Below are positions 8,658 through 17,990 of a stretch of 64,000 nucleotides of DNA, one piece after another. The translations under genes were made by a program, and so were the position numbers. The notes under the pieces are model-generated. The model saw nothing but the letters and a program-made list of their open reading frames with translations. It was not told the origin of the DNA and made no database searches. Position 1 is the stretch's first letter. Each line of letters begins with the position of its first letter. The DNA is from Sporomusa sp. KB1. GTDB lineage: Bacteria > Bacillota > Negativicutes > Sporomusales > Sporomusaceae. The stretch spans positions 3,266,881 through 3,330,880 of the forward strand of contig NZ_VLKC01000002.1 of the NCBI RefSeq assembly GCF_007830295.1, read 5' to 3'.

Positions 8658-9293
8658 ATGACACTAGCAGTTGCTGTTGATGCTAAGATGAAGGAAGTAA
8701 CTGTATGGACTAGGGGTGTAACCCTAGCCAAAGAAGCTCGCGACACTGCTACACTGCTCGCCAAGGCAGGTAGCCTCGAAGGAAAGTACAATCAATCCTT
8801 CGATAACTATGTTGATCTGCCTGACCGGATCAATGTTCCTGTTAAGAGCTATGCCCGGCTTAGTCCGGAACCTATCGAAACCTTTTATGAGTATGAGAAT
8901 TACCGCCCTGATATTGTTGTGCTGGCCGAAGAAACACTGGTGAAGGGCAACGACATTCTTAAAGGCTGTAAAGATGGCTGCGTTGTTGTCATCAATACCA
9001 AACGTGACGTCAACAAGCTAATTAAGTACCTTTCGCCTAAAGAAAATGTGAGTAAAGTAAAAGCTGTTGCCGCTATTGATGCTGATGCCTTGGGTGCTGG
9101 CGTGTTCCATACCTTTGATGGAACCGAAGGTTGTATTGACGATACCAAGATTGGTGCCGGCGTTGGCGCAGCTATGGCTGCTGCTGTTGCCAAAGCAAGT
9201 GGAATCGTTAAATTAGAGTCCTTAATCAAACTTGCTGACAACAAAAAGGCTGTTCAGCAAGGTTGGGATGCAGTTCAAGTTGTTAATCTGTAG
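8658..9293 (+). CDS. Oxalate oxidoreductase, gamma subunit
   Basis: This 211-aa protein is the first of four adjacent genes encoding a thiamine-pyrophosphate 2-oxoacid:ferredoxin oxidoreductase. It is a gamma-type subunit by order and size, but the usual N-terminal GxGGQG motif of PFOR/VOR gamma chains is absent. Instead it starts MTLAVAVDAKMKEVTVWTRG, as in oxalate oxidoreductase-type gamma chains. Alanine/glycine-rich GAGVGAAMAAAVAKASG lies near residues 167-185. The assignment to oxalate oxidoreductase depends mainly on the alpha subunit (see the gene at 9625). In Moorella the gamma and delta parts are, as I recall, one polypeptide; here they are separate. ATG at 8658 follows AAAAGGGGGAG. 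Confidence 0.82.
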   Translation: MTLAVAVDAKMKEVTVWTRGVTLAKEARDTATLLAKAGSLEGKYNQSFDNYVDLPDRINVPVKSYARLSPEPIETFYEYENYRPDIVVLAEETLVKGNDILKGCKDGCVVVINTKRDVNKLIKYLSPKENVSKVKAVAAIDADALGAGVFHTFDGTEGCIDDTKIGAGVGAAMAAAVAKASGIVKLESLIKLADNKKAVQQGWDAVQVVNL

Positions 9294-9321
9294 TAGTTGG
9301 TAATTTTAGGGAGGTGTAAAT

Positions 9322-9612
9322 ATGGCAAAAGTTTATAAGCAAGTGCCATTTGCTGCTATTGTTCCGTCCCCTCAGACCGAAAACGAGGGTATGATTACCG
9401 GGAACTGGCGGTTTCTCCGTCCGGTAGTTGATAAAGAACAATGCACCGAGTGCAAAACTTGTTATATTTATTGTCCAGATGCCTGTGTTAATTACTCCAA
9501 GGACGACGGAATCAGCTTCAATTTGAAGTATTGCAAAGGTTGTGGTATTTGCAGCAACGTTTGTCCGGTTGGGGCCGTAAGTCGCGTGCCTGAACTCGAT
9601 TTTGATGAATAA
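9322..9612 (+). CDS. Oxalate oxidoreductase, delta subunit (2[4Fe-4S] ferredoxin)
   Basis: The 96-aa protein carries two [4Fe-4S] motifs, CTECKTCYIYCP (about 47-58) and CKGCGICSNVCP (about 76-87), the standard delta chain that passes electrons from the TPP site to external ferredoxin. The N-terminal 40 residues contain a conserved GNWRFLRPVVDKEQC lead-in typical of PorD-like subunits. The start has GGGAGGTG upstream. The gene is 28 bases after gamma and 12 bases before alpha, so the four subunits are cotranslated from one transcript. Confidence 0.93.
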   Translation: MAKVYKQVPFAAIVPSPQTENEGMITGNWRFLRPVVDKEQCTECKTCYIYCPDACVNYSKDDGISFNLKYCKGCGICSNVCPVGAVSRVPELDFDE

Positions 9613-9624
9613 GGAGTGAATGAG

Positions 9625-10869
9625 ATGTCAATCAAGAAAAAAGGTACAGGGTTAACTGCGGTTGCAGATGCTTGGCAGCTTGCCGATATTGATGTTTCAG
9701 CATCATATCCTATTCGCCCGTATACAGCGGTTATGGCTGAATTAGCGAAGCGGATTGCTAATGGTGCTATGAATTGCGAAATGGTTCATGGTGAGGGCGA
9801 ACATGCGCAGTTTAGTATTGCTCACGGCGCATCCATGGCTGGTGCCCGTGCCACTACCGGTTCTTCCGGTGTAGGCGTTACCTATGCTTTTGAAACCTAT
9901 TCCCCAATTGCGGGCAGTCGTTGCCCAATCCAGGCCCTTGTTGGCGATCGTACGCTTGACCCTCCCGGTGACTTTGGTTCTGAGCACACGGATTGCTTAA
10001 CTCTCCGTGATAATGGCTGGATTTATGGCTGGGCACAAGATGCCCAGGAATCGTTAGATAATAGCCTAATGTATTTTCGGATTGGTGAAGATCCTGAAAT
10101 CATGTTGCCGCAAATCGTCGCTATGGACGGTTATTTTGTCACCCATATTGCGCAGGATTATATAATGCCTGATCAAGCACAAGTTGACAAATACCTGCCT
10201 AAATTCAACCCGAAGTTCCGTCTTGATGTGAATAACCCTGTTATCATGGGGCCACAGATCGAGCCGGAAATGGGACCACCTCTGGAGTGGGACCGTCATG
10301 TTGTTATGACAAAAGTTAAAGAAAAAATTGTTCAGGCAACAGAAGAATTTGCTCAAGTATTTGGCCGGACCTATGCTCCGTTCGTTGAAGGGTATATGAC
10401 AGACGATGCTGACATGGTATTTGTGCTGCAAGGTGCGCATGCGGTTACTTGCCGTAGTGCCATCAAATATCTCCGTGAAGCGGGTTACAAGGTCGGTATG
10501 TGCAGAATACGCTGGTTCCGTCCATTCCCGGATGAGGACATTGCTCAAATCTTGACCAAGTTTAAAGTTGCTGGTGTTATTGATACTGGAACATCTTATG
10601 GTGCTCCGTGCGCTGGCGGCGTTCTCTCGAACGAAGTTAAAGCTGCGATGTCTGAAATTAAGAACAAGCCGATTATTCAAAGCTTTACTTCCGGTTTAGG
10701 CGGCGAGACTATTACCCATGACGAGTTCTTCGCTATGGCTGAAATGATGAAAGAAACATTAAATGCTGGCAAACTTATTCAAAGCGGTACTTGGGTTAAC
10801 TTCAATGATTATCATGAAGGTGCTTCCCAAATTAATACTGCTAAAACCGAAGCTGCCCCCAGTAAATAA
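9625..10869 (+). CDS. Oxalate oxidoreductase, alpha subunit
   Basis: This 414-aa chain is homologous to PFOR domain I/II. Where pyruvate enzymes have YPITPST, it reads YPIRPYT, giving Tyr28 and Arg31, and it has Arg109, Asp112 and Phe117 in GDRTLDPPGDF. From memory, these are the residues and numbers described for the oxalate-binding pocket of Moorella oxalate oxidoreductase; the numbering fits if translation starts at ATG 9625 (MSIKKK), which also has AAGGAG eight bases upstream. A GTG at 9616 overlaps that site and is rejected. The enzyme would split oxalate into two CO2 and reduce ferredoxin. Functional identity is inferred from these residues. Confidence 0.88.
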   Translation: MSIKKKGTGLTAVADAWQLADIDVSASYPIRPYTAVMAELAKRIANGAMNCEMVHGEGEHAQFSIAHGASMAGARATTGSSGVGVTYAFETYSPIAGSRCPIQALVGDRTLDPPGDFGSEHTDCLTLRDNGWIYGWAQDAQESLDNSLMYFRIGEDPEIMLPQIVAMDGYFVTHIAQDYIMPDQAQVDKYLPKFNPKFRLDVNNPVIMGPQIEPEMGPPLEWDRHVVMTKVKEKIVQATEEFAQVFGRTYAPFVEGYMTDDADMVFVLQGAHAVTCRSAIKYLREAGYKVGMCRIRWFRPFPDEDIAQILTKFKVAGVIDTGTSYGAPCAGGVLSNEVKAAMSEIKNKPIIQSFTSGLGGETITHDEFFAMAEMMKETLNAGKLIQSGTWVNFNDYHEGASQINTAKTEAAPSK

Positions 10870-10882
10870 TAAGGAGGAGTAA

Positions 10883-11848
<966 letters not shown>

Positions 11849-11879
11849 AGTTGTCTAAAAACTAAATAGGCGTTATGCC

Positions 11880-11959
11880 GTAAGTCCCTGGTCCCTGTGT
11901 GAACAAAAGGAACCAGGGACTTACTAATGTAGCACTCTTTGTTCACCATGAACAAAGAG
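11880..11959 (+). other. Two consecutive hairpins between oxalate oxidoreductase and permease genes
   Basis: The first hairpin (11880-11924) has 13-base perfect arms GTAAGTCCCTGGT / ACCAGGGACTTAC; the second (11935-11959) has arms CTCTTTGTTC / GAACAAAGAG with an ACCAT loop. Neither is followed by a proper T-run. They may stabilise or partially terminate the upstream transcript so that enzyme and permease are made in different amounts; this is inference. Confidence 0.65.
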
Positions 11960-11981
11960 GCTTGGAAGGAGGCTTGGTTGT

Positions 11982-13562
11982 ATGGATAAGGGTGTTGCCT
12001 TAACTCTTACAAACTGGATACTCGCTTTCCTACCTATCTTAGTCTTGCTATCCACTATTTTACTGTTTAAATGGGGTGCGCCGAAATCAGGAGCAGTTTC
12101 ATGGTTTACGGCAGTAGTTATTGGTATGTTTGTCTTTGGTGGCGACTCTAGAATATTGGCTTTAGCCAATAGTAAAGGTATGGCAATGGCATTGTATGTG
12201 TTGCTCATCATCTGGGGTGCGGTTTTCCTCTATAATTTTGTTGAAAAGAATGGTGCTATTAAAGTAATTGGCGATACCATGATCAATGTGACTGAAGAAA
12301 AATTATTACAATGTTTACTTATGTCATGGTGTTTTGCCAGTTTTATGCAAGGTATTGCCGGATTTGGCGTGCCTGTTGCTGTTGTTGCGCCGATTATGCT
12401 GGTTATGGGCTTCAAGCCAGCTGTTGCGGCTGCTACCTGTCTAGTAGGGCACTCTTGGTCAATTAGCTTTGGGTCTATGGGTTCGTCCTATTATACGATT
12501 CAACTGGCTACTAAGATTCCCGGCGATATTATCGGTCCCTGGATGGCGATTTTGTTTGCTATTCCTATTTATGCTACCGGACTTTCTGTATGCCATATTT
12601 ACGGCGGTTTCTCCGCTGTTAAAAGAGGTTTGCCGGCAGTTATGATAACTGGTACCGTAATGGCGTTCATGTGCTGGTTTATGAATAAACTGGGTGCAGC
12701 GCAATTGGCTACTTTAATTCCGGCACTTTGTGGTTGCGGAACTATGGCTATATTAGCCAAAACTATTTATCGTCACGAGGCAGATGGGACTAAAAAAGAG
12801 GACGAAAAGCCATATATGGGATTTCATATGGCGTTTTCCCCCTACTATATCTTAATCGCATTATGCATTCTGACCCAGGTCAAAGCTGTCTCAAAACTTT
12901 TTGCCTCCTATTCATGGGGCCTTAACTATCCGGCAATTACGACTGCTGCCGGTTTCGCAATAAAAGCTGAAAAAATGTACTCTAAAATTAATATTTTTTC
13001 GCATCCGGCTCCTTTGTTGCTATTTGCAGCATTATGCGCTTTTGTTATATTCAAAATGGCTCGTAAGTGGAAGCCGGGTGCCTTTAGTGGAGCATTTGAA
13101 GCCACGGTTAAACAATGTGTTCCCACCAGTATTGGGATAACTACCATGGTTATGATGGCGTTGATTATGAACGATACTGGTATGACCAACTTACTGGCAA
13201 AAGGAATTGCTAACTCTACTGGTGCTTTGTTCCCTATATTCTCCCCATATATTGGTGTGTTAGGATCATTTCTTACCGGTAGTAACACCAACTCCAACGT
13301 CATGTTTGGCGCGTTGCAGCTTGAGACAGCTAAGGTGTTAGGAATTAGTACGGTTATCCTATGTGCCGTGCAGTCTGTCGGCGGTTCAGTTGGCTGCGCC
13401 ATCGCTCCGTCAAAAGTGTTGATTGGCTCAGCAACTGTTGGTCTTGAGGGTCGCGAAGGCGAGGTAATGAATCGGACAATACCTTATTGTTTAATCATTT
13501 CGCTGCTTGTGGGCATTAATGCTTGGATTTTTGCTTGCATGCTATTTAAGGATCTTTCTTAA
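11982..13562 (+). CDS. LctP-family carboxylate permease
   Basis: The 526-aa hydrophobic protein belongs to the L-lactate permease family (LctP/GlcA), proton-coupled transporters of lactate and glycolate with about 12-14 membrane helices. Family-like segments include WCFASFMQGIAGFGVPVAVV near residues 112-131, VGHSWSISFGSMGSS and GSFLTGSNTNSNVMFGALQ. The gene lies directly after the oxalate oxidoreductase genes, so a C2 acid such as oxalate, glycolate or glyoxylate is the likely substrate; this is context-based. The known oxalate carrier OxlT belongs to another family (MFS), so an LctP-type oxalate carrier would be of interest. ATG has GGAGG upstream at a spacing of about 10. Confidence 0.9.
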   Translation: MDKGVALTLTNWILAFLPILVLLSTILLFKWGAPKSGAVSWFTAVVIGMFVFGGDSRILALANSKGMAMALYVLLIIWGAVFLYNFVEKNGAIKVIGDTMINVTEEKLLQCLLMSWCFASFMQGIAGFGVPVAVVAPIMLVMGFKPAVAAATCLVGHSWSISFGSMGSSYYTIQLATKIPGDIIGPWMAILFAIPIYATGLSVCHIYGGFSAVKRGLPAVMITGTVMAFMCWFMNKLGAAQLATLIPALCGCGTMAILAKTIYRHEADGTKKEDEKPYMGFHMAFSPYYILIALCILTQVKAVSKLFASYSWGLNYPAITTAAGFAIKAEKMYSKINIFSHPAPLLLFAALCAFVIFKMARKWKPGAFSGAFEATVKQCVPTSIGITTMVMMALIMNDTGMTNLLAKGIANSTGALFPIFSPYIGVLGSFLTGSNTNSNVMFGALQLETAKVLGISTVILCAVQSVGGSVGCAIAPSKVLIGSATVGLEGREGEVMNRTIPYCLIISLLVGINAWIFACMLFKDLS

Positions 13563-13600
13563 GTCAATAAAAATGCGAAATATGCAAAGGGGGTATTGTA

Positions 13601-13825
13601 ATGAGTACAAATCCTGTGCCTAATGCGAATACTAATGTTGTTACCACAGAAGTGTCTTGGCGAAAGAAATATCGTAACCCACTGATGAATGCCGCCTTCT
13701 GGGGGTTTTGGATAGGATTCTTTCTGGCACACCAAGGCGGCGTTACTAACAACGGAACAATGATTAGCTTGTCATATGTGATATTCACGCTTGCTTGTTT
13801 GGTTCCTTTGGTTACAAAAAAATAA
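13601..13825 (+). CDS. Small two-helix membrane protein, 74 aa
   Basis: I do not recognise a named family. After a polar N-terminus (1-30) there are two hydrophobic stretches, about 33-44 (AAFWGFWIGFFL) and 54-70 (ISLSYVIFTLACLVPLV). The ATG has an AAGGGGG site eight bases upstream, and a strong terminator follows directly. It sits 38 bases after the permease gene, so it is likely the last gene of that operon and may be a small accessory subunit of the LctP permease; that role is inference. Confidence 0.78.
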   Translation: MSTNPVPNANTNVVTTEVSWRKKYRNPLMNAAFWGFWIGFFLAHQGGVTNNGTMISLSYVIFTLACLVPLVTKK

Positions 13826-13831
13826 GTGGTT

Positions 13832-13866
13832 AGGGAAATGCCGTTTTTAGCGGCATTTCCCCATTT
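13832..13866 (+). terminator. Terminator closing the permease operon
   Basis: GGGAAATGCCG and CGGCATTTCCC form an 11-base stem around TTTTTAG, followed by CATTTTC. Confidence 0.85.
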
Positions 13867-13923
13867 TCAATAAAAAATTCCACTCATACATGTCAGCGGC
13901 AAAGACTATTGAGAGGTGGTATC

Positions 13924-14502
13924 ATGATTGGCGGTAAACCGAAAGAAGTGTCTATAGAAAAACCATCGATAAAGGCTATCGTTTTATCTTGTCAAACTTA
14001 CCTAAAAAAATGTAAAACAACACACCGATGTGATGTAGCTAGTCCACCACTGTCGGAGTGTTTTTGGGCGCTTGTCGGATCAGTTGCGGGTATGGGGGTG
14101 ATAACTTACTTAAGCCTGATCAGAGATGTTCCGGTTCTTGTCGCTTCGTTAGGAGCATCGGCTTGTCTGATTTATGGGGTTCCAGCAGCTCCGTTTGCCC
14201 AGCCCCGAAATGCTGTTGCAGGACACCTACTTGCTGCTGTAATTGGAGTTTTTATCTATCAGCTAGCTGGTGCTCATTGGTATACGGCAGCGCTTAGTGT
14301 AGGATTAGCGGTAGCTACTATGGTAGGAACCAGGACTGTTCATCCGCCGGCCGGGGCAACAGCTCTAATTGCTGTAATTACCAAACAAGACTGGCTATTT
14401 ATCGTGTTGCCGGTAGGCGTGGGTATCTGTATTTTGGTACTTGTAGGCATACTGGTGAATAATCTTGCCGGCAAGCGCCAATACCCTAAGTACTGGTGGT
14501 AG
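13924..14502 (+). CDS. HPP-family integral membrane protein
   Basis: The 192-aa protein has four to five membrane helices and the HPP signature TRTVHPPAGATALIAVI near residues 139-155. HPP proteins are poorly characterised; some plant and cyanobacterial members have been linked to nitrite transport across membranes. The ATG at 13924 has GAGAGGTGG six bases upstream; the 13909 in-frame start lies inside that site. The ClC gene begins four bases after its stop, so the two are translationally linked, suggesting joint anion handling (inference). Confidence 0.85.
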   Translation: MIGGKPKEVSIEKPSIKAIVLSCQTYLKKCKTTHRCDVASPPLSECFWALVGSVAGMGVITYLSLIRDVPVLVASLGASACLIYGVPAAPFAQPRNAVAGHLLAAVIGVFIYQLAGAHWYTAALSVGLAVATMVGTRTVHPPAGATALIAVITKQDWLFIVLPVGVGICILVLVGILVNNLAGKRQYPKYWW

Positions 14503-14506
14503 CAAT

Positions 14507-15841
14507 ATGAATCCTGCTGGCAAGTGGTTTGGGTGGAAGGATAGTTTGTTTGAACAAAGAGTCTTGCTTATTTATATTCTTCGATGGAGTTTTCTGGGTA
14601 TAACAACAGGAGTAATTGTCGGAACCGGTGTGGCAGTATTTTTAAAAATGTTGGCCTGGGCGATTGCGGTGTGGACCCAAGTGTGGTACTACTATTTTTT
14701 CTTACCGGTGATCTTAGGCTTGAATTGTTGGTTAATGAGTGTGGCAGCGATTCAAACAGCAGGCGGCAGTGATAAAGTAATTGAAGCCATTCATCAGCGA
14801 GATGGCTGTTTGCAGCTAGCGGAAATGCCAGTAAAAATCGCGGCAACAATTATAACGATTGCTGCTGGCGGGTCAGCCGGAAAGGAAGGTCCTGCAGCTC
14901 AAATTGGTGCTACGCTCGCGTCAGCATGGGCAAAGTTTCTACGAGTCAGCAGGGCTGACAGCCGCAAAGTAGTTACCTGCGGTTTAAGTGCTGGATTTGC
15001 CTGTGTATTTGGAACACCTGTTGCTGGCGCCATTTTTGGGATCGAGGTACTGTTTATTGGGAAAATTCTTTATGATACACTCTATCCTGCCTTTGTGGCG
15101 GGGCTGGCAGGCTACTATATTTGTCGTATAATAGGAATACCTTACTTCTATTTGCAAATTCACGTCGAGCCTACAGGGTATCTTATTTTTCAATCCATTA
15201 TACTGGGAGTAGTGTGTGGTTTGGCAGCTATTTTTTTTATCAAAACAATCAACTTTTGCAAACATGGTTTTACCTGTTTACATATAGCTCAACAGGCAAA
15301 AGCCTTTGTTGGCGGTATTATGCTTATTCTGATTGGATATTTTGCCAGTCCGTTATATTTGGGCTTAGGATTAGAACTGTTCGAAACCGGGATTAGTGGA
15401 CAGTCTGTTGCAGTGGTTGCTTTTTTCTGGAAAACGCTGGCTACAGGGATAACGCTTGGCTGTGGTGGAACCGGGGGAATCATTATGCCAATTATTATTG
15501 TTGGAACTATGACCGGCAATTTATTTGGGCAGCTTTTCGGGAATCTGGATATAGCAGTGTATGCTGTGCTTGGTATGGTTGCGCTCTTAGCGGCAGCAGT
15601 AAATATTCCGGTAGCAGCCGTAGTTATGGCTGCTGAATTATTTGGCAGTGATATTATTCCTTATGCAGCGGTCAGCTGCTCAATTAGCTATTTAATTTCC
15701 GGTCATCGTAGTGTTTACCCCAGCCAGATTATATTTGCTGGCAAAATTCCATATTTATGTAAAGACGAGGGGAAGTCTGTCAGTTGTGCTGAAGGACAGG
15801 TAAGTTTCACGTCAGTGGAAGAAGATCAAATAAGGCAGTGA
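14507..15841 (+). CDS. ClC-family chloride channel/antiporter
   Basis: The 444-aa protein has the ClC core: AAGGSAGKEGPAAQIGA around residue 120-136, whose Glu is the gating glutamate, GTPVAGAIFGIEVLF with the position of the proton glutamate occupied by Glu, and GCGGTGGIIMPIIIVG, the third selectivity segment. The fluoride-type GREGT signature is absent, so a Cl-/H+ type is more likely. There is no C-terminal CBS domain. The ATG at 14507 follows GGTGGT; a TTG at 14465 would overlap the HPP gene by 38 bases. It forms a two-gene unit with the HPP gene. Confidence 0.9.
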   Translation: MNPAGKWFGWKDSLFEQRVLLIYILRWSFLGITTGVIVGTGVAVFLKMLAWAIAVWTQVWYYYFFLPVILGLNCWLMSVAAIQTAGGSDKVIEAIHQRDGCLQLAEMPVKIAATIITIAAGGSAGKEGPAAQIGATLASAWAKFLRVSRADSRKVVTCGLSAGFACVFGTPVAGAIFGIEVLFIGKILYDTLYPAFVAGLAGYYICRIIGIPYFYLQIHVEPTGYLIFQSIILGVVCGLAAIFFIKTINFCKHGFTCLHIAQQAKAFVGGIMLILIGYFASPLYLGLGLELFETGISGQSVAVVAFFWKTLATGITLGCGGTGGIIMPIIIVGTMTGNLFGQLFGNLDIAVYAVLGMVALLAAAVNIPVAAVVMAAELFGSDIIPYAAVSCSISYLISGHRSVYPSQIIFAGKIPYLCKDEGKSVSCAEGQVSFTSVEEDQIRQ

Positions 15842-15932
15842 CTCAGACGAATAAAAATTACGAATAATTTCACCAGGCCATGTATTGACATATTCTAGTT
15901 GTCTATGTTAAAATATGTTAAATTTCATATGA

Positions 15933-16036
15933 CTCTTATCCAGAGTGGTCGAGGGACTGGCCCGATGACACCCGGCAACCGGCAGCTATGCTGCAGTGGT
16001 GCTAATTCCAGCAGGAGAAATCCTGACAGATAAGAG
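15933..16036 (+). promoter_or_regulatory. SAM-I riboswitch (S box)
   Basis: The element is bounded by the P1 arms CTCTTATC and GATAAGAG. Inside are the hallmark CCAGAGTGGTCGAGGGACTG, GCCCGATGACACCCGGCAACC and the CAGTGGTGCTAATTCCAGC segments. A consensus-like expression platform with terminator follows at 16054. It should switch the downstream genes off when S-adenosylmethionine is abundant. Confidence 0.97.
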
Positions 16037-16053
16037 GAAGGCGCATGTACGTT

Positions 16054-16087
16054 AGCCCCTTTCCTCGGAAAGGGGCTTTGCTTTTTG
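16054..16087 (+). terminator. Terminator of the SAM riboswitch
   Basis: AGCCCCTTTCC / GGAAAGGGGCT with a TC loop, followed by TTGCTTTTTG. It is the off-state terminator of the S box. Confidence 0.92.
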
Positions 16088-16132
16088 AATTTCTATCAAG
16101 CGGCAGAAAACGCACGAAGGAGGAAGGAAGCT

Positions 16133-16294
16133 ATGGCAGATAGCTGCAATGACAAATCCGGTGATTTGATAACCAGCGGGAAGCGGCCAGATAGCAATGA
16201 GGTGATTATTATTATCCGTGATGGAAAGGTAGTGAGTTTTATTCAGAAAAGTCGAAAAAACTTTGTGGAAGGCATGTATGGTGACGGGATATAA
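16133..16294 (+). CDS. YezD-like (DUF2292) mini-protein, 53 aa
   Basis: The 53-aa product has an N-terminal polar part and a C-terminal beta-rich stretch EVIIIIRDGKVVSFIQKSRK, resembling the DGKVVQIE..EK core of the YezD/DUF2292 family of tiny proteins often found with sulfur assimilation genes. The ATG at 16133 has AAGGAGG nine bases upstream; the longer frame from 16085 would overlap the riboswitch terminator. Being the first gene behind a SAM-I riboswitch supports a sulfur or methionine link. The family assignment is from pattern alone. Confidence 0.6.
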   Translation: MADSCNDKSGDLITSGKRPDSNEVIIIIRDGKVVSFIQKSRKNFVEGMYGDGI

Positions 16295-16338
16295 TTACTA
16301 TTGCCACTAAGTACAAATTGGGATATGCTATTAATTAG

Positions 16339-16431
16339 ATGCTATCTAGACAAGTCTTGGGAATATTAACTAAAGAAGAAAGTGAACAGCTATTAATGAC
16401 TTTGAAGAAGATAAATACTGAATTTTTTTAG
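16339..16431 (+). pseudogene. Possible C-terminal remnant of a MarR-type regulator
   Basis: A 30-codon frame reads like the last helix of a MarR regulator (LTKEESEQLLMTLKKIN). It has no Shine-Dalgarno site and no preceding DNA-binding domain. It may be a relic of a regulator gene once next to the metal transporter; a chance ORF cannot be excluded. Confidence 0.3.
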
Positions 16432-16444
16432 CAGGGGGCTTTTA

Positions 16445-17356
16445 ATGAGTTTACATCATCAGGACCCACATCATTATGAACATATAACCCCCAATAATAA
16501 GCGCGGGTTAAGCGTTGCCTTGAGTGCAACAGCCGTAATCATGTTTCTGGAGTTCTTTGGTGGGTTGATTACCAATAGTTTGGCGCTTCTATCTGATTCA
16601 GGACATATGCTGAGTGATGTTAGTTCACTGGCACTGAGTCTGGTAGCTATTACTTTTGCGGCTAGGCCGCCTTCATCCAATAAGACCTTTGGCTACCAAA
16701 GGTTTGAAATCCTGGCGGCTTTGTTTAATGCTTTGACTTTGCTTGCTATTGCTGCTTTCATTATCGTCGAAGCTTACCAAAGATTTCAACAGCCGCAAGC
16801 TGTCGATAGTGTTTCTATGATAGTGATTGCTTTTATTGGCATGGCTGCCAATGTAATTAGTGCAGTGGCACTTTTAAAGCAGGGGGATGTGAAGGATAAT
16901 ATCAATATCCGCAGTGCTTACCTGCATGTCATTGGTGATACCTTGAGTTCAGTAGGAGCCATTGCTGCCGGCATACTTATACATTTATATTCCTGGTATT
17001 GGGTTGATCCGCTGGTTAGTGTAGTAGTTGCTGTAATCATCAGTAAAGGTGCCTGGAAGGTTACCATGCAGGCGTTGCATATCCTGATGGAAGGAGTACC
17101 GCCGGATATTGACACAAGTCAGGTACATACCTGCCTGGCATCAATTACTGGTGTAAACAATGTCCACGAACTACGGGTGTGGAGTCTGACAAGTGGGTAT
17201 AATGTGCTCAGCTGCCATTTAGTAACTGAGCATACGGACAACAGACACAGTATTTTGACACAAGCTACAAATGAAATACGGGAAAAATTTAAAATTCAGC
17301 AAGTGGCTATTCAGATTGAAACACCTGATTACCAGTGTATGCAGAAAACGATATAA
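16445..17356 (+). CDS. Cation diffusion facilitator (CzcD/ZitB-like)
   Basis: The 303-aa protein is a CDF antiporter exporting divalent metals such as zinc. It has a His-rich N-terminus (HHQDPHHYEH), six membrane helices, the helix II metal site SDSGHMLSDVSSL (HxxxD) and the helix V site HVIGDTLSS (HxxxD). A C-terminal cytosolic ferredoxin-like domain covers about 215-298. HxxxD in both helices fits Zn2+/Cd2+ specificity. It starts 151 bases after the YezD-like gene without an intervening terminator, so it might share the SAM-I riboswitch transcript, which would be unusual. ATG follows AGCAGGGGG. Confidence 0.93.
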   Translation: MSLHHQDPHHYEHITPNNKRGLSVALSATAVIMFLEFFGGLITNSLALLSDSGHMLSDVSSLALSLVAITFAARPPSSNKTFGYQRFEILAALFNALTLLAIAAFIIVEAYQRFQQPQAVDSVSMIVIAFIGMAANVISAVALLKQGDVKDNINIRSAYLHVIGDTLSSVGAIAAGILIHLYSWYWVDPLVSVVVAVIISKGAWKVTMQALHILMEGVPPDIDTSQVHTCLASITGVNNVHELRVWSLTSGYNVLSCHLVTEHTDNRHSILTQATNEIREKFKIQQVAIQIETPDYQCMQKTI

Positions 17357-17425
17357 GAAGAAAAAGGTACTGATGTCATCAATTTTAGATGTGAAACCAG
17401 AAGTTATTAGAAAGATGTAATTTTC

Positions 17426-17483
17426 AAAAAAGGTATGGAACTGCTGAGACTGCAAAGTCCTGCTGGTTCTTTATACCTTTTTT
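17426..17483 (+). terminator. Terminator after the CDF gene
   Basis: AAAAAAGGTAT pairs with ATACCTTTTTT across an inner hairpin region, followed by GTCTTTTTTT. The rest of the interval up to 17677 shows no gene or clear signal. Confidence 0.8.
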
Positions 17484-17691
17484 GTCTTTTTTTCCTACTG
17501 CTTAAGCAGAGAGGTTACGAAATGGTAAACAGATATAAAAACAGCCAAACTAAAAAGAAAAACAAAAGGGCTTCGATATTTTGTGGATAATGGCATATGA
17601 TAAGAAAGAAAAATGTGAATCTGTAACTCGTATCATGAAGGAAGACGAAAGTAATCCTCTTCTCTGCAAATATATTTGAGGAGTGACGATT

Positions 17692-17895
17692 ATGCCAAAA
17701 CCGATATTTTTCCAAGAACGGTGTAAAGGCTGCGCCTTATGTACAGTGGCATGTCCTAAAAAGCTGCTGGTAATGTCTAAAACTTTTAATGGCAAGGGTT
17801 ATAATTTCTCCACCTGTCCTGACGCCTCGGAATGTGTTGGCTGCTGTCTGTGTGCCCGGTCCTGTCCGGATATAGTAATTGAGATTCATAAGTAG
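17692..17895 (+). CDS. 2-oxoacid:ferredoxin oxidoreductase, ferredoxin subunit (VorD/KorD-like)
   Basis: The 67-aa protein carries two [4Fe-4S] motifs, CKGCALCTVACP near residue 11 and CVGCCLCARSCP near residue 44, with the TCPDASECVGC spacing typical of KorD/VorD chains. It is the electron-transfer subunit of the complex encoded just downstream. The ATG at 17692 has GAGGAG eight bases upstream. A strong hairpin lies between it and the vorB gene. Confidence 0.92.
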   Translation: MPKPIFFQERCKGCALCTVACPKKLLVMSKTFNGKGYNFSTCPDASECVGCCLCARSCPDIVIEIHK

Positions 17896-17909
17896 ACTTA
17901 ACGTGGGAT

Positions 17910-17962
17910 TAACTCGCTCTTATCTTCCCTTTGTAGAAGCTGAAAGTCTTAGAGCGAGTTAG
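17910..17962 (+). other. Stem-loop between ferredoxin and VorB genes
   Basis: The arms TAACTCGCTCT and AGAGCGAGTTA form a perfect 11-base stem around a 31-base loop. No T-run follows, so an RNA processing or stabilising role within the operon is more likely than termination. Confidence 0.6.
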
Positions 17963-17990
17963 TCATCAGATAGTAATAGGAGTGGTGAAT

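Noticed and set aside
10066..10680. 204-codon open frame on the minus strand
   Set aside because: It is antisense to the oxalate oxidoreductase alpha gene, lacks family features and has no start signal.
12926..13402. 158-codon open frame on the minus strand
   Set aside because: Antisense shadow of the hydrophobic LctP gene; the apparent composition mirrors membrane helices.
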